Origin: Rhizophagus irregularis
Taxonomy: Eukaryota; Glomeromycota; Glomeromycetes; Glomerales; Glomeraceae
Reading direction: 5' to 3'
Assembly: GCF_026210795.1 (NCBI RefSeq)
Contig: NC_089431.1
Coordinates: forward strand, 4,030,001-4,094,000
DNA length: 64,000 bases
Both the position numbers and the translations under genes were made by a program. Below are positions 33,023 to 44,701 of the stretch, in pieces. The notes under the pieces are model-generated. The model saw only the letters and a list, made by a program, of their open reading frames with translations. It was not told the DNA's origin and made no database searches. Within the stretch, counting starts at the first letter, position 1. Each line of letters begins with the position of its first letter.

Positions 33023-33062
33023 CTGTCATAATTATAAATATGCCCTAGTTTCCGCTAATCTT
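33023..33062 (+). promoter_or_regulatory. Gene B promoter block in front of B4
   Basis: GTCATAATTATAAATATGCC followed by CTAGTTTCCGCTAATCTT matches the B2 promoter without change over about 36 bp, although the B4 protein is much diverged. Confidence 0.65.
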
Positions 33063-33107
33063 GCAATTACAACTTCCCTTCATACTTTTTTTTTTATAGG
33101 TATCATA

Positions 33108-33488
33108 ATGTCAACAACCTTGAAAACGTTAGCTAATTTAACTCATAAATTACGATTTAGAGGTTCAATTTCATATAAAAATAAGAAACAAAATGAAATT
33201 ATCAGGAAATTAGTCATTACTAATAACCTCAAAGCAACTTTTAGAAAAGATAAAGGGAATGTATCCCATTTATTTTTTGTTAACAGAAAGGAAGAAAATA
33301 TAAAATTACATGATCTAGTAGTGATTAATTCAACGAATGGTACCTTAGTTAAAGGTAATCATTATCCAACTAAGACGGGTCCTTATTCATATAAGATCAA
33401 CCAGGCTCTAGACTACAGAGTTTACCTTCAAAATAATCACATTTTAAGTCTATCAAGCCAAAACCGGCAAGTAGTTTTTTCAATGTAA
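33108..33488 (+). CDS. Small gene B, diverged paralogue (B4)
   Basis: 126 aa. It aligns with B2 along the whole length: SISYKNK for SLSYKNK, NVSHLFFVNRK for DVSRLFLVDKN, HYPTKTGPYSYKINQALDYR for IYPAETGPVSYKINWAQDYR, and VVFSM for VVSM. Much of the rest has changed, yet the frame is intact, which argues for selection. There is no signal peptide or membrane segment. The stop again sits in GTAAGA. No gene A lies beside it; the large inverted repeat is immediately upstream. Function unknown. Confidence 0.7.
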   Translation: MSTTLKTLANLTHKLRFRGSISYKNKKQNEIIRKLVITNNLKATFRKDKGNVSHLFFVNRKEENIKLHDLVVINSTNGTLVKGNHYPTKTGPYSYKINQALDYRVYLQNNHILSLSSQNRQVVFSM

Positions 33489-34216
33489 GACTTATTAAAG
33501 ATTCACTCATACGATTGGTTATTTATTAATTCAAAAATACATTTTACTAATTAAAACTATATTTATTTATTAAAAGGCCGGTTGATGTCGATAAAAAAAA
33601 ATAGGCGGTTAATAAATATTAATCCTAAGTAAAATCATTAACAAGAGTTTGCATATGCAGAATATATCAAGAAATATTGTTCATTGTTTTTTTTTTAAAA
33701 AAAATGATATTGTCCAAAAAAAATATATAAGGTACTTGACATTTTAAGATAAGATGATTCCTTTTTTTATCTTAAATAGGTATATAATTTTCTTTTGTTA
33801 TCATTTTTTGTATTTTTTTTATTTTCTATCATTTTTCTTAAAAAAATATCTCTTGGTCTTTTATTCGATTTTATTTACTGAATTGTTTGTTTACATTTAA
33901 ATAAACCGGATTAAACTACATATATATTATATACTATACGCCTTTTGTCTAAATAATGATAACAAATAATATATTTAATATATAGACTTTTATAAAAATT
34001 GTAATTAATATAAACTAAGATTTAATGTAAAATTATAAAATAATCTATTCAGCTTAATTACTAAAATTTAGATAGTAATAATTATGTAATCAATACTTTG
34101 TAATAATAATGAAAAATTGTAGGCCATAATTTCAGCCAGAATTACGAATCATATGACCTTTTAAAATTTTTAATCTTACCGTGAAAATCAAAAAGAAATA
34201 CAGTAGATATATTACA
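33489..34216. other. AT-rich stretch, no gene seen
   Basis: Nothing beyond AT-rich sequence and homopolymers is recognised. Confidence 0.5.
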
Positions 34217-34266
34217 TCTCACGTGATTATTCTTAAGGACAACGATCGTCAGAAGTCACATGTATA
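34217..34266 (+). promoter_or_regulatory. Conserved E-box block, copy 1
   Basis: TCACGTGATTATTCTTA, AACGATCGTCAGAAGTC and ACATGTAT occur here and, in reverse orientation and the same order, at 47,690-47,745. CACGTG is an E-box palindrome. It ends exactly where homology to the intron of a BTB-TLDc gene begins. Confidence 0.45.
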
Positions 34267-35420
34267 AAATAAATACCTCCGAAGCGATGAAAATTTTTCA
34301 TACATACGTTTTTTTATTTTAGGTATATTTATGGAAGAAAACTTACTTTGGAATAACATGATATTTCTGATATCTTCAAATTTTGGTTACTACGAATTAA
34401 GCCTTCAGGAATTGAACAACTATTTACAATCCTTTGTGATAAAAACAATGTTGAATAGAACAAAATTTTAACTTTCTTGGAGTAATAATCTTATATTAAA
34501 GAAACCAGAAGATTTATTCAAATCGCTTAATTTCTCTTTAATTTCAGATAATGTTTTGATTTCACTTGTTCAAAATGATAGTCTTCAGATGAGAGAAATT
34601 CAGGTCTGGGAACATGTACTTTTGCTCAAAATCCAGAACTTCCTTCTGATCTTATAAATTTTTCAATAATGATTTTAATTTATTAAAAAATACGTTGTAA
34701 CAATGTATTTCCTTTGTTAGTTTTATAATTTAACTTCTCAAGAGTTTTCTGATAAAGTATTACCTTATAAAAAAATTTTACCAAAAGAATTATACATGGA
34801 TTTATTAAAAACCTTCTTTAAGCATACATCCTTATAGGCGTTATAGCAAATCAAAACCTCGTAATAATATCTATATTGATACAAAAGTAATTGATTCAAA
34901 AATTATCACAATTCAACATTTTGAATTAATTTTAAAATAGATTGATAAATTAAATATTACGGACAATTTAGCTTTTTCAGATGAATTTAAATTAATGCTT
35001 CGTGGATCTCGTGATGGGTTTGCGACTAGTAAATTTTATGAAATTTATGATAACCAACCTCGTATTATAACAATTGTTAAAGTAAAAGACAGTGACAAAA
35101 TTCTTGGAGGATACAATCCAAATAGATAGAGTGCTGTTATTAGTGGTTATGGTAAAACCAGAGAGAGTTTTCTATTCTCCTTTAAAAATTGTGTTAGTAT
35201 TGATAATTATATTTTAAGTCGTGTAAAGAATGAAAATAATGCTATATGGAATAGTTGCTATTACGGTCCATATTTTGGCAGTTATGACTTTGCTTTATAT
35301 GGAAACGATTTTTATAATGAAAGTTATTGTAGAAAAAGTGCTTATGAAGACCCAATCAGAAAAACTGAAGATACGTTTTCTATTGAAGAATATAAAGTAT
35401 TTCAAATTATAAAAAATTAG
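34267..35420 (+). pseudogene. BTB-TLDc relic in reversed orientation, without the BTB exon
   Basis: It starts within intron 1 (GCGATGAAAATTTTTCATAC, as in the 55.1-kb gene), continues through the acceptor TTTTAG and the BACK and TLDc parts, and ends FQIIKN. The closest relative is the 55.1-kb gene, which shares KSKPRNN, DTKVIDSKIITIQHFEL and GNDFYNESYCRK. Several indels and stops break it, although the last part (35,230-35,420) is still open. It is the only cluster member on the plus strand. Confidence 0.85.
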
Positions 35421-35680
35421 GGTGTATGTTATATATACAGATGATGATGTTAGCTTGTTACTGTGTACAATTAAATGCAACAGTTCTTTATATTAATCGA
35501 TTGTATAAATAAATGCATTCTTCACGCAAATATCAATAACAATTTAAACATTATTCAATAATCTAAGAGAATTTAAAATATTAATATTAAATTCTTAATT
35601 TATATCAGCATAAAGAATAATTATACGTTTATTGAAAGAACCCGTTTACATAATATAAAAGAGAATAATGATTAAGAGGA

Positions 35681-37287
35681 TTAAAAAAAAGAAAATTTCT
35701 TAGTAATTTGAAATACTTCTAATTCTTCTACAGAAAATTTACTATTACTATTTCTGATCGGTCTATCATAGGAAGCTTTTGTACAAACACTATTATTAAA
35801 TAGTTTATTTCCGCGCAAAATAAGATCCCCTTCTCCAAATGATGGGCCGCGATTACTATTATGAGATATGGCAAAGTTTGTATTCCTTACACGACTCAAA
35901 ATATGATTCTCGACCCTTTTATTTTTATCAAAAGAGAATATAAAACTATCGTAAGCAGCGGCATGGGTACAACCAGATTTCCATTCAATTGGATTGTATC
36001 CTCCAAGAATTTCGTTACTGTCCTTCACTTTTATAATAGTTACAGTGCAAGGTATTCTATCACAGAATTCATGAAATTTCTTGCATTTGAATCCATTAAG
36101 AGAACTACGAAAAATTAATTTAAATTCATATGAAGCATTAAGATCTAATCCATTAATCCATCTCAAGATTAATCCAGCATGTTCTAATGTAATAATGTTT
36201 GAAACAATATTTGTAATATTGGCTGAATTAAATATCTGCTGTGGTTCAATATTCGGAATATTATTTGCACTTGTCGACTGAGTTTCAATCCTTTCAAACG
36301 TCTGAGCTTCGGGTTCAATCTCTTTAATCTCCTCCGGTTCTGGTTGATCAGTTGGTTTATGGTCGTGATCCAAAAAAAGTTTTATTAAATCAATAAATAA
36401 TGCCTCGGGTAGAATTTCTCTATAAGGAAATACATTTTCTAAAAATTCTTTTGAACTAAAATTATCGAACTTAATTAAAGGAATACATTGTTGTAAAGTA
36501 TTTTTTAATGTATTAAAATCATCCTCAGAAAAGCTTTCAGGATCAGAAGGAAGTCCTGGATTTTGATCGAGTCCCCATTTAAGAACATGATTCCAAATTT
36601 GAACTTCATTCGTTTTAAGATTATTATTTTGAATAAGAGAAATCAAAATATTTTCCGGAATCGAAGAAAAATTATTTGAATTGAATATCTTATCTGGTTT
36701 ATTTGTTATAAGATCGTTACAATAATTTTGAAGTTCTAATAAGGAATTATTTTCTAAACTTGTTTGAAATATCAAGCTAAAATTTTTTACTATCCAAGAT
36801 GTATGTTTTCGAATTAAAAAGGATTGTAAATGATTTACTAATTCTTGAAGGTCAAATTCGCTGGCAGCAACCAAGGTTTTAAAGAAAACTGAAAAATCAT
36901 ATTCTTCAGAAAAAAGTTTTCCACCATAAATATATCTAAAAGAAATTATTTTTTTAAAAAAAAAAATTTTTTAGTAATTGTTATAATTTAAAAAATTTAA
37001 AATACTTATTTCATTATTTTGAATTCTTATTACCTTAAAATTAATTGAAAAATTTCAGGTAAAACATCTGATAATTTAATATGTGTCAAGGATCCATCAC
37101 TTTTATTTTTATCAGATAAAATTTTACGAAAATAAGGAGAACGATAACTTAATATATTCATATGAGCACGAAATATTTTTACGTATGGGTCACCACCAAC
37201 TTCAATTGTTATATTATAAAATTCATCGTCATCTAAAAGTTCAAGCAAATTTTGTGATAATTTTGGTAAAAATTTATTATCATCCAT
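35681..37287 (-). CDS. BTB-BACK-TLDc protein, gene 1
   Basis: Exon 1 is 37,034-37,287 and exon 2 35,681-36,935, with a 98-bp intron (GTAATA to TTTTAG); 502 aa. The BTB domain (about 15-110: DDDEFYNITIEVG, FRAHMNILSYRSPYFRKIL) mediates dimerisation and usually cullin-3 binding. BACK follows (about 140-290). A Pro/Glu-rich linker leads to TLDc (about 330-500: YEFKLIFRSS, EILGGYNPIEW, YDSFIFSF, LSRVRN, FSVEELEVFQI). A role as a ubiquitin-ligase adaptor or stress-linked protein is inferred from family knowledge. The splice falls between the R and YIYGG codons near the end of BTB. The first 300 residues are nearly identical to the gene at 40,954, but TLDc differs strongly. A MITE sits about 80 bp upstream of the ATG. 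Confidence 0.9.
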
Positions 37288-37365
37288 TATTATCTTTTTT
37301 TTTTTTAAAGGAAAAAAAAAAATTTATTGTTGGTAATTTATATTTTGTCTTGTGTGACGTGAAAC

Positions 37366-37554
37366 GGATCATCTTACCGCACCGCCCTCGGCTATATGTT
37401 TATGGTAACGCAGGTGACATATTATGCAGGTGACAAATAGAGATCAGACACTCAGTCGCTGAGATAAATATCATAAACAGCGCGAACGGGCAGTCACGTG
37501 AACGGTGACGGTTAGACATCAAACCTTTCCGAGGGTGGTGTGGTAAGATGATTC
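37366..37554. mobile_element. 189-bp hAT-like MITE upstream of BTB-TLDc gene 1
   Basis: The ends read GGATCATCTTACCGCACC and, inverted, GAATCATCTTACCACACC. They are flanked by CGTGAAAC at 37,358-37,365 and 37,555-37,562, an 8-bp duplication. The interior is GC-richer than its surroundings and includes a CACGTG palindrome. It lies in the promoter region of the minus-strand gene ending at 37,287. Confidence 0.85.
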
Positions 37555-37562
37555 CGTGAAAC

Positions 37563-38529
37563 GTAATAGCACATGTAACTACGGATCACGGATATTCAGA
37601 TTGTACTAAATACGGTTAATCAATTTTTACAATTTGAATCATCTAACCATTTTTAAGAAAAGTTATACTTTTATGGTTGTAAATATTTTTTTTCAAATGA
37701 TGATGCACATTATTTTATATTGTAGTAAAGTGGGTTGCAATAAAAGGTTGATTAAATACAAATTGAGATTAAAGCATTAATATAAATAATATAAATTATG
37801 TTAACTTGTCCATAGCATTTAATATTTTTTGGAAAAAAAAAAAAAAAATATTTCGAAATTAAAAATTTTTCGTCTGGTTTTCGTTATTTAAATCAAAGAT
37901 TGTGAAAAGTTAAATCTATTTACAGTAAATAAATTTTACAGTACCTAAAAAAAATACTAATTATTATGTATTATCTAAAATAATATTGTAAAATATTGGA
38001 TAATTTAATATATACTCAAGTTTCATCGAAAGTGAGAAGAATAATAATATAACCTTACGGACACGGAAAGCTTTCGCATAATACAAAAAAAAATAGTTTT
38101 AATAATAATAAATTTATAATTTCCTAAATTATATTTGTTAATTTTACACTGAAGTTATATAAGTGATTTGATTATAATTTTACAAACTCCAATTACATAT
38201 TTTATATGTGCGTATATTATTGAAACCGAGGCAAAAACCTAAATATCCACGTGACTGCCATTATTTTTTTTTTAATATAATAATGACCTATTTGAATTAT
38301 TGAACTTTATCAAAGTGTATAAAAATATGATTTTTATTTTTTTAGTAAGACTCTTTTTATTATAATCTAATTGTGATTTATTTATTTAAATAGAATGTTG
38401 TAGACATGAACCCCGAGATTAATCGAATAATTTCAGAACTTAATGATGTTAATATAACTATTTTTAAATCAATTTTTTTTTTAACAAATTTTGTTTTTTT
38501 AACGAATTTTATTTTTTTTAATAAATTTT
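37563..38529. other. AT-rich stretch, no gene seen
   Basis: Only AT-rich sequence, a 16-A run near 37,835 and one CACGTG at 38,251 are noted. Confidence 0.5.
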
Positions 38530-39501
38530 GTTTTTTCTAAAAAAAAATTTTTTATTTGTAAGTGCCATGTTCCGAACTATATAATATGTTCCAAACTATA
38601 AAAATAAAACTGAAACTGAAGGAACGAGGGGTATGCAACTTCTCCAGACAGAACTTTTTATGATGGGATGTGCCGATGTGCATACTAACTTATTATAAAA
38701 TATATACAAGTTTCGGACTTCCAGCTTCTCTGGTATAGAATTCTGAATGGTAAGCTAGTTTTCTTTGGATAGGTTAGAATAAACTTTAAGAGACGTACTA
38801 ACATTTCTTTTTATTGTTTCGTAGTTTTCTGGTATAACATTTAGAGGATAGGGTTTTTGGAAGAGAGCTCGCCATTAGCTTTAGGAAACAAACTTTTGTT
38901 TCCTTTTTTTTAATTTTTTATGATTCTGCTTTTGACACATTTATAATGTGGTATATCAATTTTTTAGGGGAAGCTTTCGCTTTGAACAACGTATTATTTT
39001 TTTATTCGAGAAAACATTTTACTAATATTTACTTTTTACTTTTTGTAGGTTCTGGTTTGGATTTCTGGTAGTAAGTTATGATACTTCTATCCTTCTTTTT
39101 AGAAAATGTTCATTAACGTTAATATTTGAGAATCAGTCTTCCGGGCTTTGATCTACCCAGCGTACTTAGCCTAAAAAACGCATTGTTATTAAGTTCCTTA
39201 GGATACTTATGAAAATTGAAACGGAGGGGTTTGATACCAGTGAGGGAAAAAAGTCACTCATGTAATTTTTAGTGACATTCTAACTACCCAAAATATTGTA
39301 CTCACGTGATCTATTTGCTGGCATTATGCCGTTAAATGTGGAGTTTTTGCATTAAGAGTGACAAAGTATTTGACGAATAATATGTGACAAATTATATTAT
39401 AATAATTTTATTTATATTAATGAAAGACCAATCTTATACTAATTAAATTTCATAGTAAAGTTATTATAAAAAAAATATAGTATTTGTACCAATTGCACTT
39501 T
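38530..39501. other. Unit copy 4 spacer, detached from gene B
   Basis: Homologous to 15.24-16.27 kb. Like copy 1 it keeps the ACTTCTCCAGACAG segment that copies 2 and 3 lack, and it has no MITE at the 19,936 position. An intron-like segment lies at 38,750-38,824 (GTAAGC, TACTAAC, TTTCGTAG). Confidence 0.65.
38750..38824 (+). other. Intron-like segment in unit copy 4
   Basis: 75 bp with GTAAGC donor, TACTAAC branch point and GTAG end. The splice signals are kept although the flanks have diverged. Confidence 0.55.
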
Positions 39502-40004
39502 TTAGAACTCAGTTGTTGATCTAAATATTATAAGATATATATTAATTTAATAAATAGAAATTTATGTTTTCAAAAATTTGAAAAATTTAACATATTTTAC
39601 CTAATTTGGTCAAGTTCATCTGTTTCAGTAAACTTCGCAAGCCCTGGGTCCATTTTAAGAATTAATTCATCCTTCCAAAGCAGTCTATAACTATTAAACC
39701 AAAATAGGAGAAAAGAATCAACACCTTCATAAATTTCAGATTTAATGAGTTCTGGTTCTTCACTGTTAATGAGTTGTTTAAGAATTATGTGTTTTGGAAT
39801 CTCAAGATATTCATGATTCTCATTTATAAAGGATAATAATGTAAAGGAACTACAATGTTTTCTGAGCTCTATGTTAATATTTTTATTGAATTTAATATGA
39901 AATTTCTTATCATCTAAGAAATCGTGGTAATAAGAACTTTGAAATCGGTATTGATGGAACTGATGCTTTTTAATAATGCTATTACGAATTTTTGCAAAAA
40001 ACAT
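39502..40004 (-). CDS. Small gene A, copy 4
   Basis: Exon 1 is 39,601-40,004, the intron 80 bp (GTAAAA to ATTTAG) and exon 2 39,502-39,520; 140 aa ending RSTTEF. The N-terminal 25 residues equal copy 1. The middle (IILKQLINSEEPELIKSEIY) has the ancestral orientation, and one residue is added near EPGLAKFTE-like sequence. Intact frame and splice sites in a copy 19 kb from the array support a real gene. No gene B is beside it; a BTB-TLDc gene follows at 40,954, as A3 is followed by the BTB-TLDc relic at 26.2 kb. Confidence 0.75.
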
Positions 40005-40953
40005 TTTGATTCTGATCAGTTATGAAAAAGTAAGATTTGGAATGCAAAAAAGTAACAATATAGTTTTTTTAAATAAATGGGCTAATAATAATGACTCGAA
40101 AATGACTTAAAAAAAATGATAATTTTAGAAAAATCCAATAAATTATGTAATTAATTGTGGCTTTAAATTAGATAAAGAAAAAATTTTTTTAACCAAATCA
40201 ATTAATCCTAAAATTTTCTTACATAATTAGAATATTTTATTATTTCCTAAAACCAAGAAATAAACAAACCATAAAATTTTTTATTTATTATAGATGTTTA
40301 TGTGCTGTATTTATATTGGTTAACTAAATACCGTACAATATCATATTATCGTACAGCTAATGCAGGGCATGCGTCGCTGTATTTATTACATTTTCTTTTA
40401 TATTCTTATTACCAGAAATTAATTCCACTTGGTAATTATTATATATAGTAGTATTAGTGTATTACATATTAAAAACTATTAAACTTTATCATATACAAAT
40501 CTATAAGTATACATTATATCAGCAATAATCCTTTAAATATATTTGAATTTTTTTTCTTTTTTACGTAACAGGTAACAATATACAAATTTTAATGTCCAAA
40601 AATGGGTATAGTATGTTCATTAAATGTCATTATGATACTTATGATACTCATTTTCAACATCCCGTCGATGATTACAAATTATGTTAGCTTGTTACTGTAT
40701 ACAATTAAAAGCAAAAGTTCTTTATATTAATCGATTTGTATAAATAAATGAATCAATATAGATGTGTATGACGGTTTGCTTATGAGATATCAAGTGCATT
40801 CTTCACACAAATATTAATAACAATTTAGACATTATTCAATAATCTAAGAGAATTTAAAATGTTAATATTAAATTCTTAATTTAAATCAACATAAAGAATA
40901 ACTATATGTTTATTGAAAGAACCCGTTTACATAAATAATAATGATTAAAATGA
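40005..40953. other. Spacer homologous to 24.6-26.1 kb
   Basis: No gene. It matches the sequence between A3 and the BTB-TLDc relic but lacks the TTTCGGCGAAAT element, so it shows the empty insertion site around 40,340. Confidence 0.6.
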
Positions 40954-42543
40954 TCAAACAAAGGAAAATTTCTTAGTAATTTGAAATACTTCAAATTCTT
41001 CTACAGAAAATTTATCATCACTATTTCTGATCGGTTTATCATATGAAGCTTTTTTGCAAATACTATTTTTAAAACCATCTTTTCCACGCAAAATAAGATC
41101 ACTCTCTCCAAATGATGGACCGCGACTAGCGTGGTTAGATATGGCAAAATTTGTATCCCTTACACGACTCAAAACATTATGATTCTCGACACTTTTATTT
41201 TTATCAAAAGAGAATATAAAACTATCGTAAGCAGCTGTATATTTACCACCAGTTTTCCATTCAATTGGATTATATCCTCCAAGAATTTCGTTACTGCCCC
41301 TCACTTTAATAATAGTTACAGTGCGAGCTTGATTTTCGCAGGCTTTACGAAATTTATTGCTATTGTATGCGTTATGAGATCCATGAAAAATTAATTTAAA
41401 TTCATATGAAGCATTAAGATCTAATCCATTAATCCATCTCAAGATTAATCTAGCATGTTCTAATGTAATAATGTTTGAAACAATATTTGTAATATTGGCT
41501 GACCCAAATATCCGTGGTTTAATATTCGGAATATTACTTGTACTTGTCGACTGAGTTTCAATCTTTTCAAATGTCTGAACTTCGGGTTCAATCTCTTTAG
41601 TCTCCTCCGGTTCTGGTTGATCAGTTGGTTTATGATCGTGATCCAAAAAAAGTTTTATTAAATCAATAAATAATGCCTCGGGTAGAATTTCTCTATAAGG
41701 AAATACATTATCTAAAAATTCTTTTGAACTAAAATTATCGAACTTAATTAAAGGAATACATTGTTGTAAAGTATTTTTTAATGTATTAAAATCATCCTCA
41801 GAAAAGCTTTCAGGATCAGAAGGAAGTCCTGGATTTTGATCGAGTCCCCATTTAAGAACATGATTCCAAATTTGAACTTCATTCGTTTTAAGATTATTAT
41901 TTTGAATAAGAGAAATCAAAATATTTTCCGGAATCGAAGAAAAATTATTTGAATTGAATATCTTATCTGGTTTATTTGTTATAAGATCGTTACAATAATT
42001 TTGAAGTTCTAATAAGGAATTATTTTCTAAACTTGTTTGAAATAACAAGCTAAAATTTTTTACTATCCAAGATGTATGTTTTCGAATTAAAAAGGATTGT
42101 AAATGATTTACCAATTCTTGAAGGTCAAATTCGCTAGCAGCAACCAAGGTTTTAAAGAAAACTGAAAAATTAGTATATTCATCAGAAAAAAGTTTTCCAC
42201 CATAAATATACCTAAAAAAAAATTATTTTTTTCAGTAATTGTTATAATTTAAAATACTATTTATTTCATTATTTTGAATTCTTTATTACCTTAAAATTAT
42301 TTGAAAAATTTCAGGTAAAACATCTGATAATTTAATATGTGTCAAAGTTCCATGACTTTTATTTTTATCAGATAAAATTTTACGAAAATAAGGAGAACGA
42401 TAATTTAATATATTCATATGAGCACGAAATATTTTTACGTATGGGTCACTACCAACTTCAATTGTTACATCATAAAATTCATCGTCATCTAAAAGTTCAA
42501 GCAAATTTTGTGATAATTTTGGTAAAAATTTATTATCATCCAT
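40954..42543 (-). CDS. BTB-BACK-TLDc protein, gene 2
   Basis: Exon 1 is 42,290-42,543 and exon 2 40,954-42,211; intron 78 bp; 503 aa. It is the closest relative of gene 1. From the BTB domain to the linker (about residue 300) only a few residues differ, while in TLDc long stretches differ (NAYNSNKFRKACENQART against NGFKCKKFHEFCDRIPCT), before both end FQITKKFSF. The linker is Glu/Pro-rich (DQPEPEETKEIEPE). The contrast suggests conversion of the front half or diversifying change in TLDc. It forms a duplicated block with A4 immediately downstream. Confidence 0.9.
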
Positions 42544-42905
42544 TATACCGTATAAACGGATGATACTTTTTGTTTTTCTTTTTAAAAAAAAAAGAACGAA
42601 TGCTTTGAATTAAACTTAATTTGTTATTATTTATATTCACATGCCAGTCACATGCGCAGATATGTTATTTATTGGCGTCATGCCGATCGATTATTCGATT
42701 ACACAATTGCGGCCATTAAGAAATCAGCTTACTTTTTAAATAACGCTTATAATTTTATTTATTTATTATAAATAATAAAATATTGACATAATATATTATA
42801 ATATATAGTATACAGTAAATGTTTAAAAATATAAAAATATATGAATTATTCAAATATCAAAAAATAATATTTTTTGTTTAAAATGATATTATAAAATTAT
42901 TAAAT
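42544..42905. other. Short AT-rich spacer
   Basis: It separates two head-to-tail BTB-TLDc genes. Nothing else is recognised. Confidence 0.5.
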
Positions 42906-44701
42906 TTAAGTTAATTTTATAATTTCAAATACTTCATATTCTTCTATAGAAAATTCTTTTTCAGTTTCTCTGATTGGTTTTTCATAAGAAGTTTGTTTAC
43001 AATAACTTTGATCATAAAAATCTTTTCCCCACATAACGAGGTCCTCACAAAAGTATGCGGCGGTAGAAGGAGTATTAAGTGTAGGGCATTTTTTATCTAT
43101 TACCCGACTTAAAATGTAATTAATATTATTTTTATCACATTTAAAAGAGAATATAAAATTATTTTTGATATCCTCATCATCATCATCATCGTCGTCATAA
43201 TAATAATAATCATCATCATCCTCGTCAGGGTCCCATTTAATCGGATTATATCCTCCAAGGATTTCATTTGTATCCTTTACTTTCATAATTGTTACGGTAC
43301 GGGGCTGGTCGTCACAGATTTCATGAAATTTATTAGTCGAAAATCCATCGCGAGTTCCACGAAGAATTAATTTGAATTCATATGTAGAATTTTGGTTATT
43401 GGAAATATCTTTTCTATCAATCCATTTTGAAATTAAATCAGCTTGCTGGGGTGTAATAATGTTTGAGTCAACCTCTATACAAGTTTTTGATGTACTTTTA
43501 CGGGTTACCGATTTATAATCACTTGACTCAATATCATTACAAGTTACTGATTTATCATCTGATCCAATACTTTTACAAGTTTCTGGGTCATTACTTAACT
43601 CAATTTGGTTACAATTTTCTGAATTTCCATTTGATCCACTTGATTCAATATTTTTGTAGGTTTCTGACTCACTGTTTGACTCAATTTGATTACAAGTTTT
43701 TGTCGACTCTATATTTTTGTAGTTTTCTGATTTACTACCACTCGATTCAATATTTTTACATGGTTCCGATTTACCATATGGCTCATTATTATAACAAGTT
43801 TCTGATTTAACATAGGTATTTAACAAATTCGTTAATAAATCTTCGGGAAGAATATTTCTATAAGGAAAAACATTATCCATAAACTCTTTAGAAGATAAGC
43901 TACAGAACCCAATAAAAGGAATAAATTGTTGTAACGTGTCTTTTAAAGTAACAAAATGGTCCTTTGAAAAGTCTGCAGGATTACAAGGTAGTCCAGGATT
44001 TCGAGAAAATCCCCATTTAAGCACATAATTCCATATTTGCATTTGACTCATTTTAAGATTACTATTTTGTATCATTGAAATCAATATTTTTTCTGGAATT
44101 GAAGAAAGATCTAACATGTTAAATATCTTATCTGAATCGAATAAACTGGCGCATAACCTTTGTAGTTCTAGGAACGAATCACTTTCAAAACTCGTTCGGC
44201 ATATTAAATCAAAATTATTTTTTATCCAACTCTCAGTATTTTCAATCAGAAAGAATTGTATATGGGAGATTAATTCCTGTAGATCTAATTTATCGGCAGT
44301 AATCAAAATATCAACAATACTTGAAATATCAAATTCCTTTAAAGAAAGAGTTCCTCCATAAATATATCTAAGATAAAAAAAATAAATATTTATAAACATA
44401 TAAATCTCAATAATAATAATTTATATAATATTTCTTACCTTAAAATTATTTGAAACGTATCAGCTTGAATAGTTGGAATTGAAATGCGTGCAAAATTCTC
44501 GTCGTCTTTCTTTTTATTTTTTGATAACAATCTTCTCAAATAGGGAGAACGATAATTTAATATAACCATATGAGCACGGAATGTTTTTGGTTCCCCTAAA
44601 TTACTTCCAGCTTCAACGTTAACATCACAATATTCATTGTCATTCAAAATTTCAAGTAAACTTTGGGATAATTTTGTTAATAAATTATTATTATCCATCA
44701 T
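42906..44701 (-). CDS. BTB-BACK-TLDc protein, gene 3, with a repetitive linker
   Basis: Exon 1 is 44,439-44,701 and exon 2 42,906-44,367; intron 71 bp (GTAAGA to TCTTAG); 574 aa, the longest member. BTB (FRAHMVILNYRSPYLRRLL) and BACK are followed by a linker of about 115 residues made of imperfect repeats of KSETCKNIESSGS type, rich in Ser, Glu, Cys and Asn. Its TLDc domain carries an acidic insert, DPDEDDDDYYYYDDDDDDDE, coded by a GAT/TAT trinucleotide tract, between EILGGYNPIKW and NFIFSF. Both expansions look like slippage in coding DNA. It is a more distant paralogue, about 40 to 50 percent alike by eye. The frame is intact. Confidence 0.88.
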
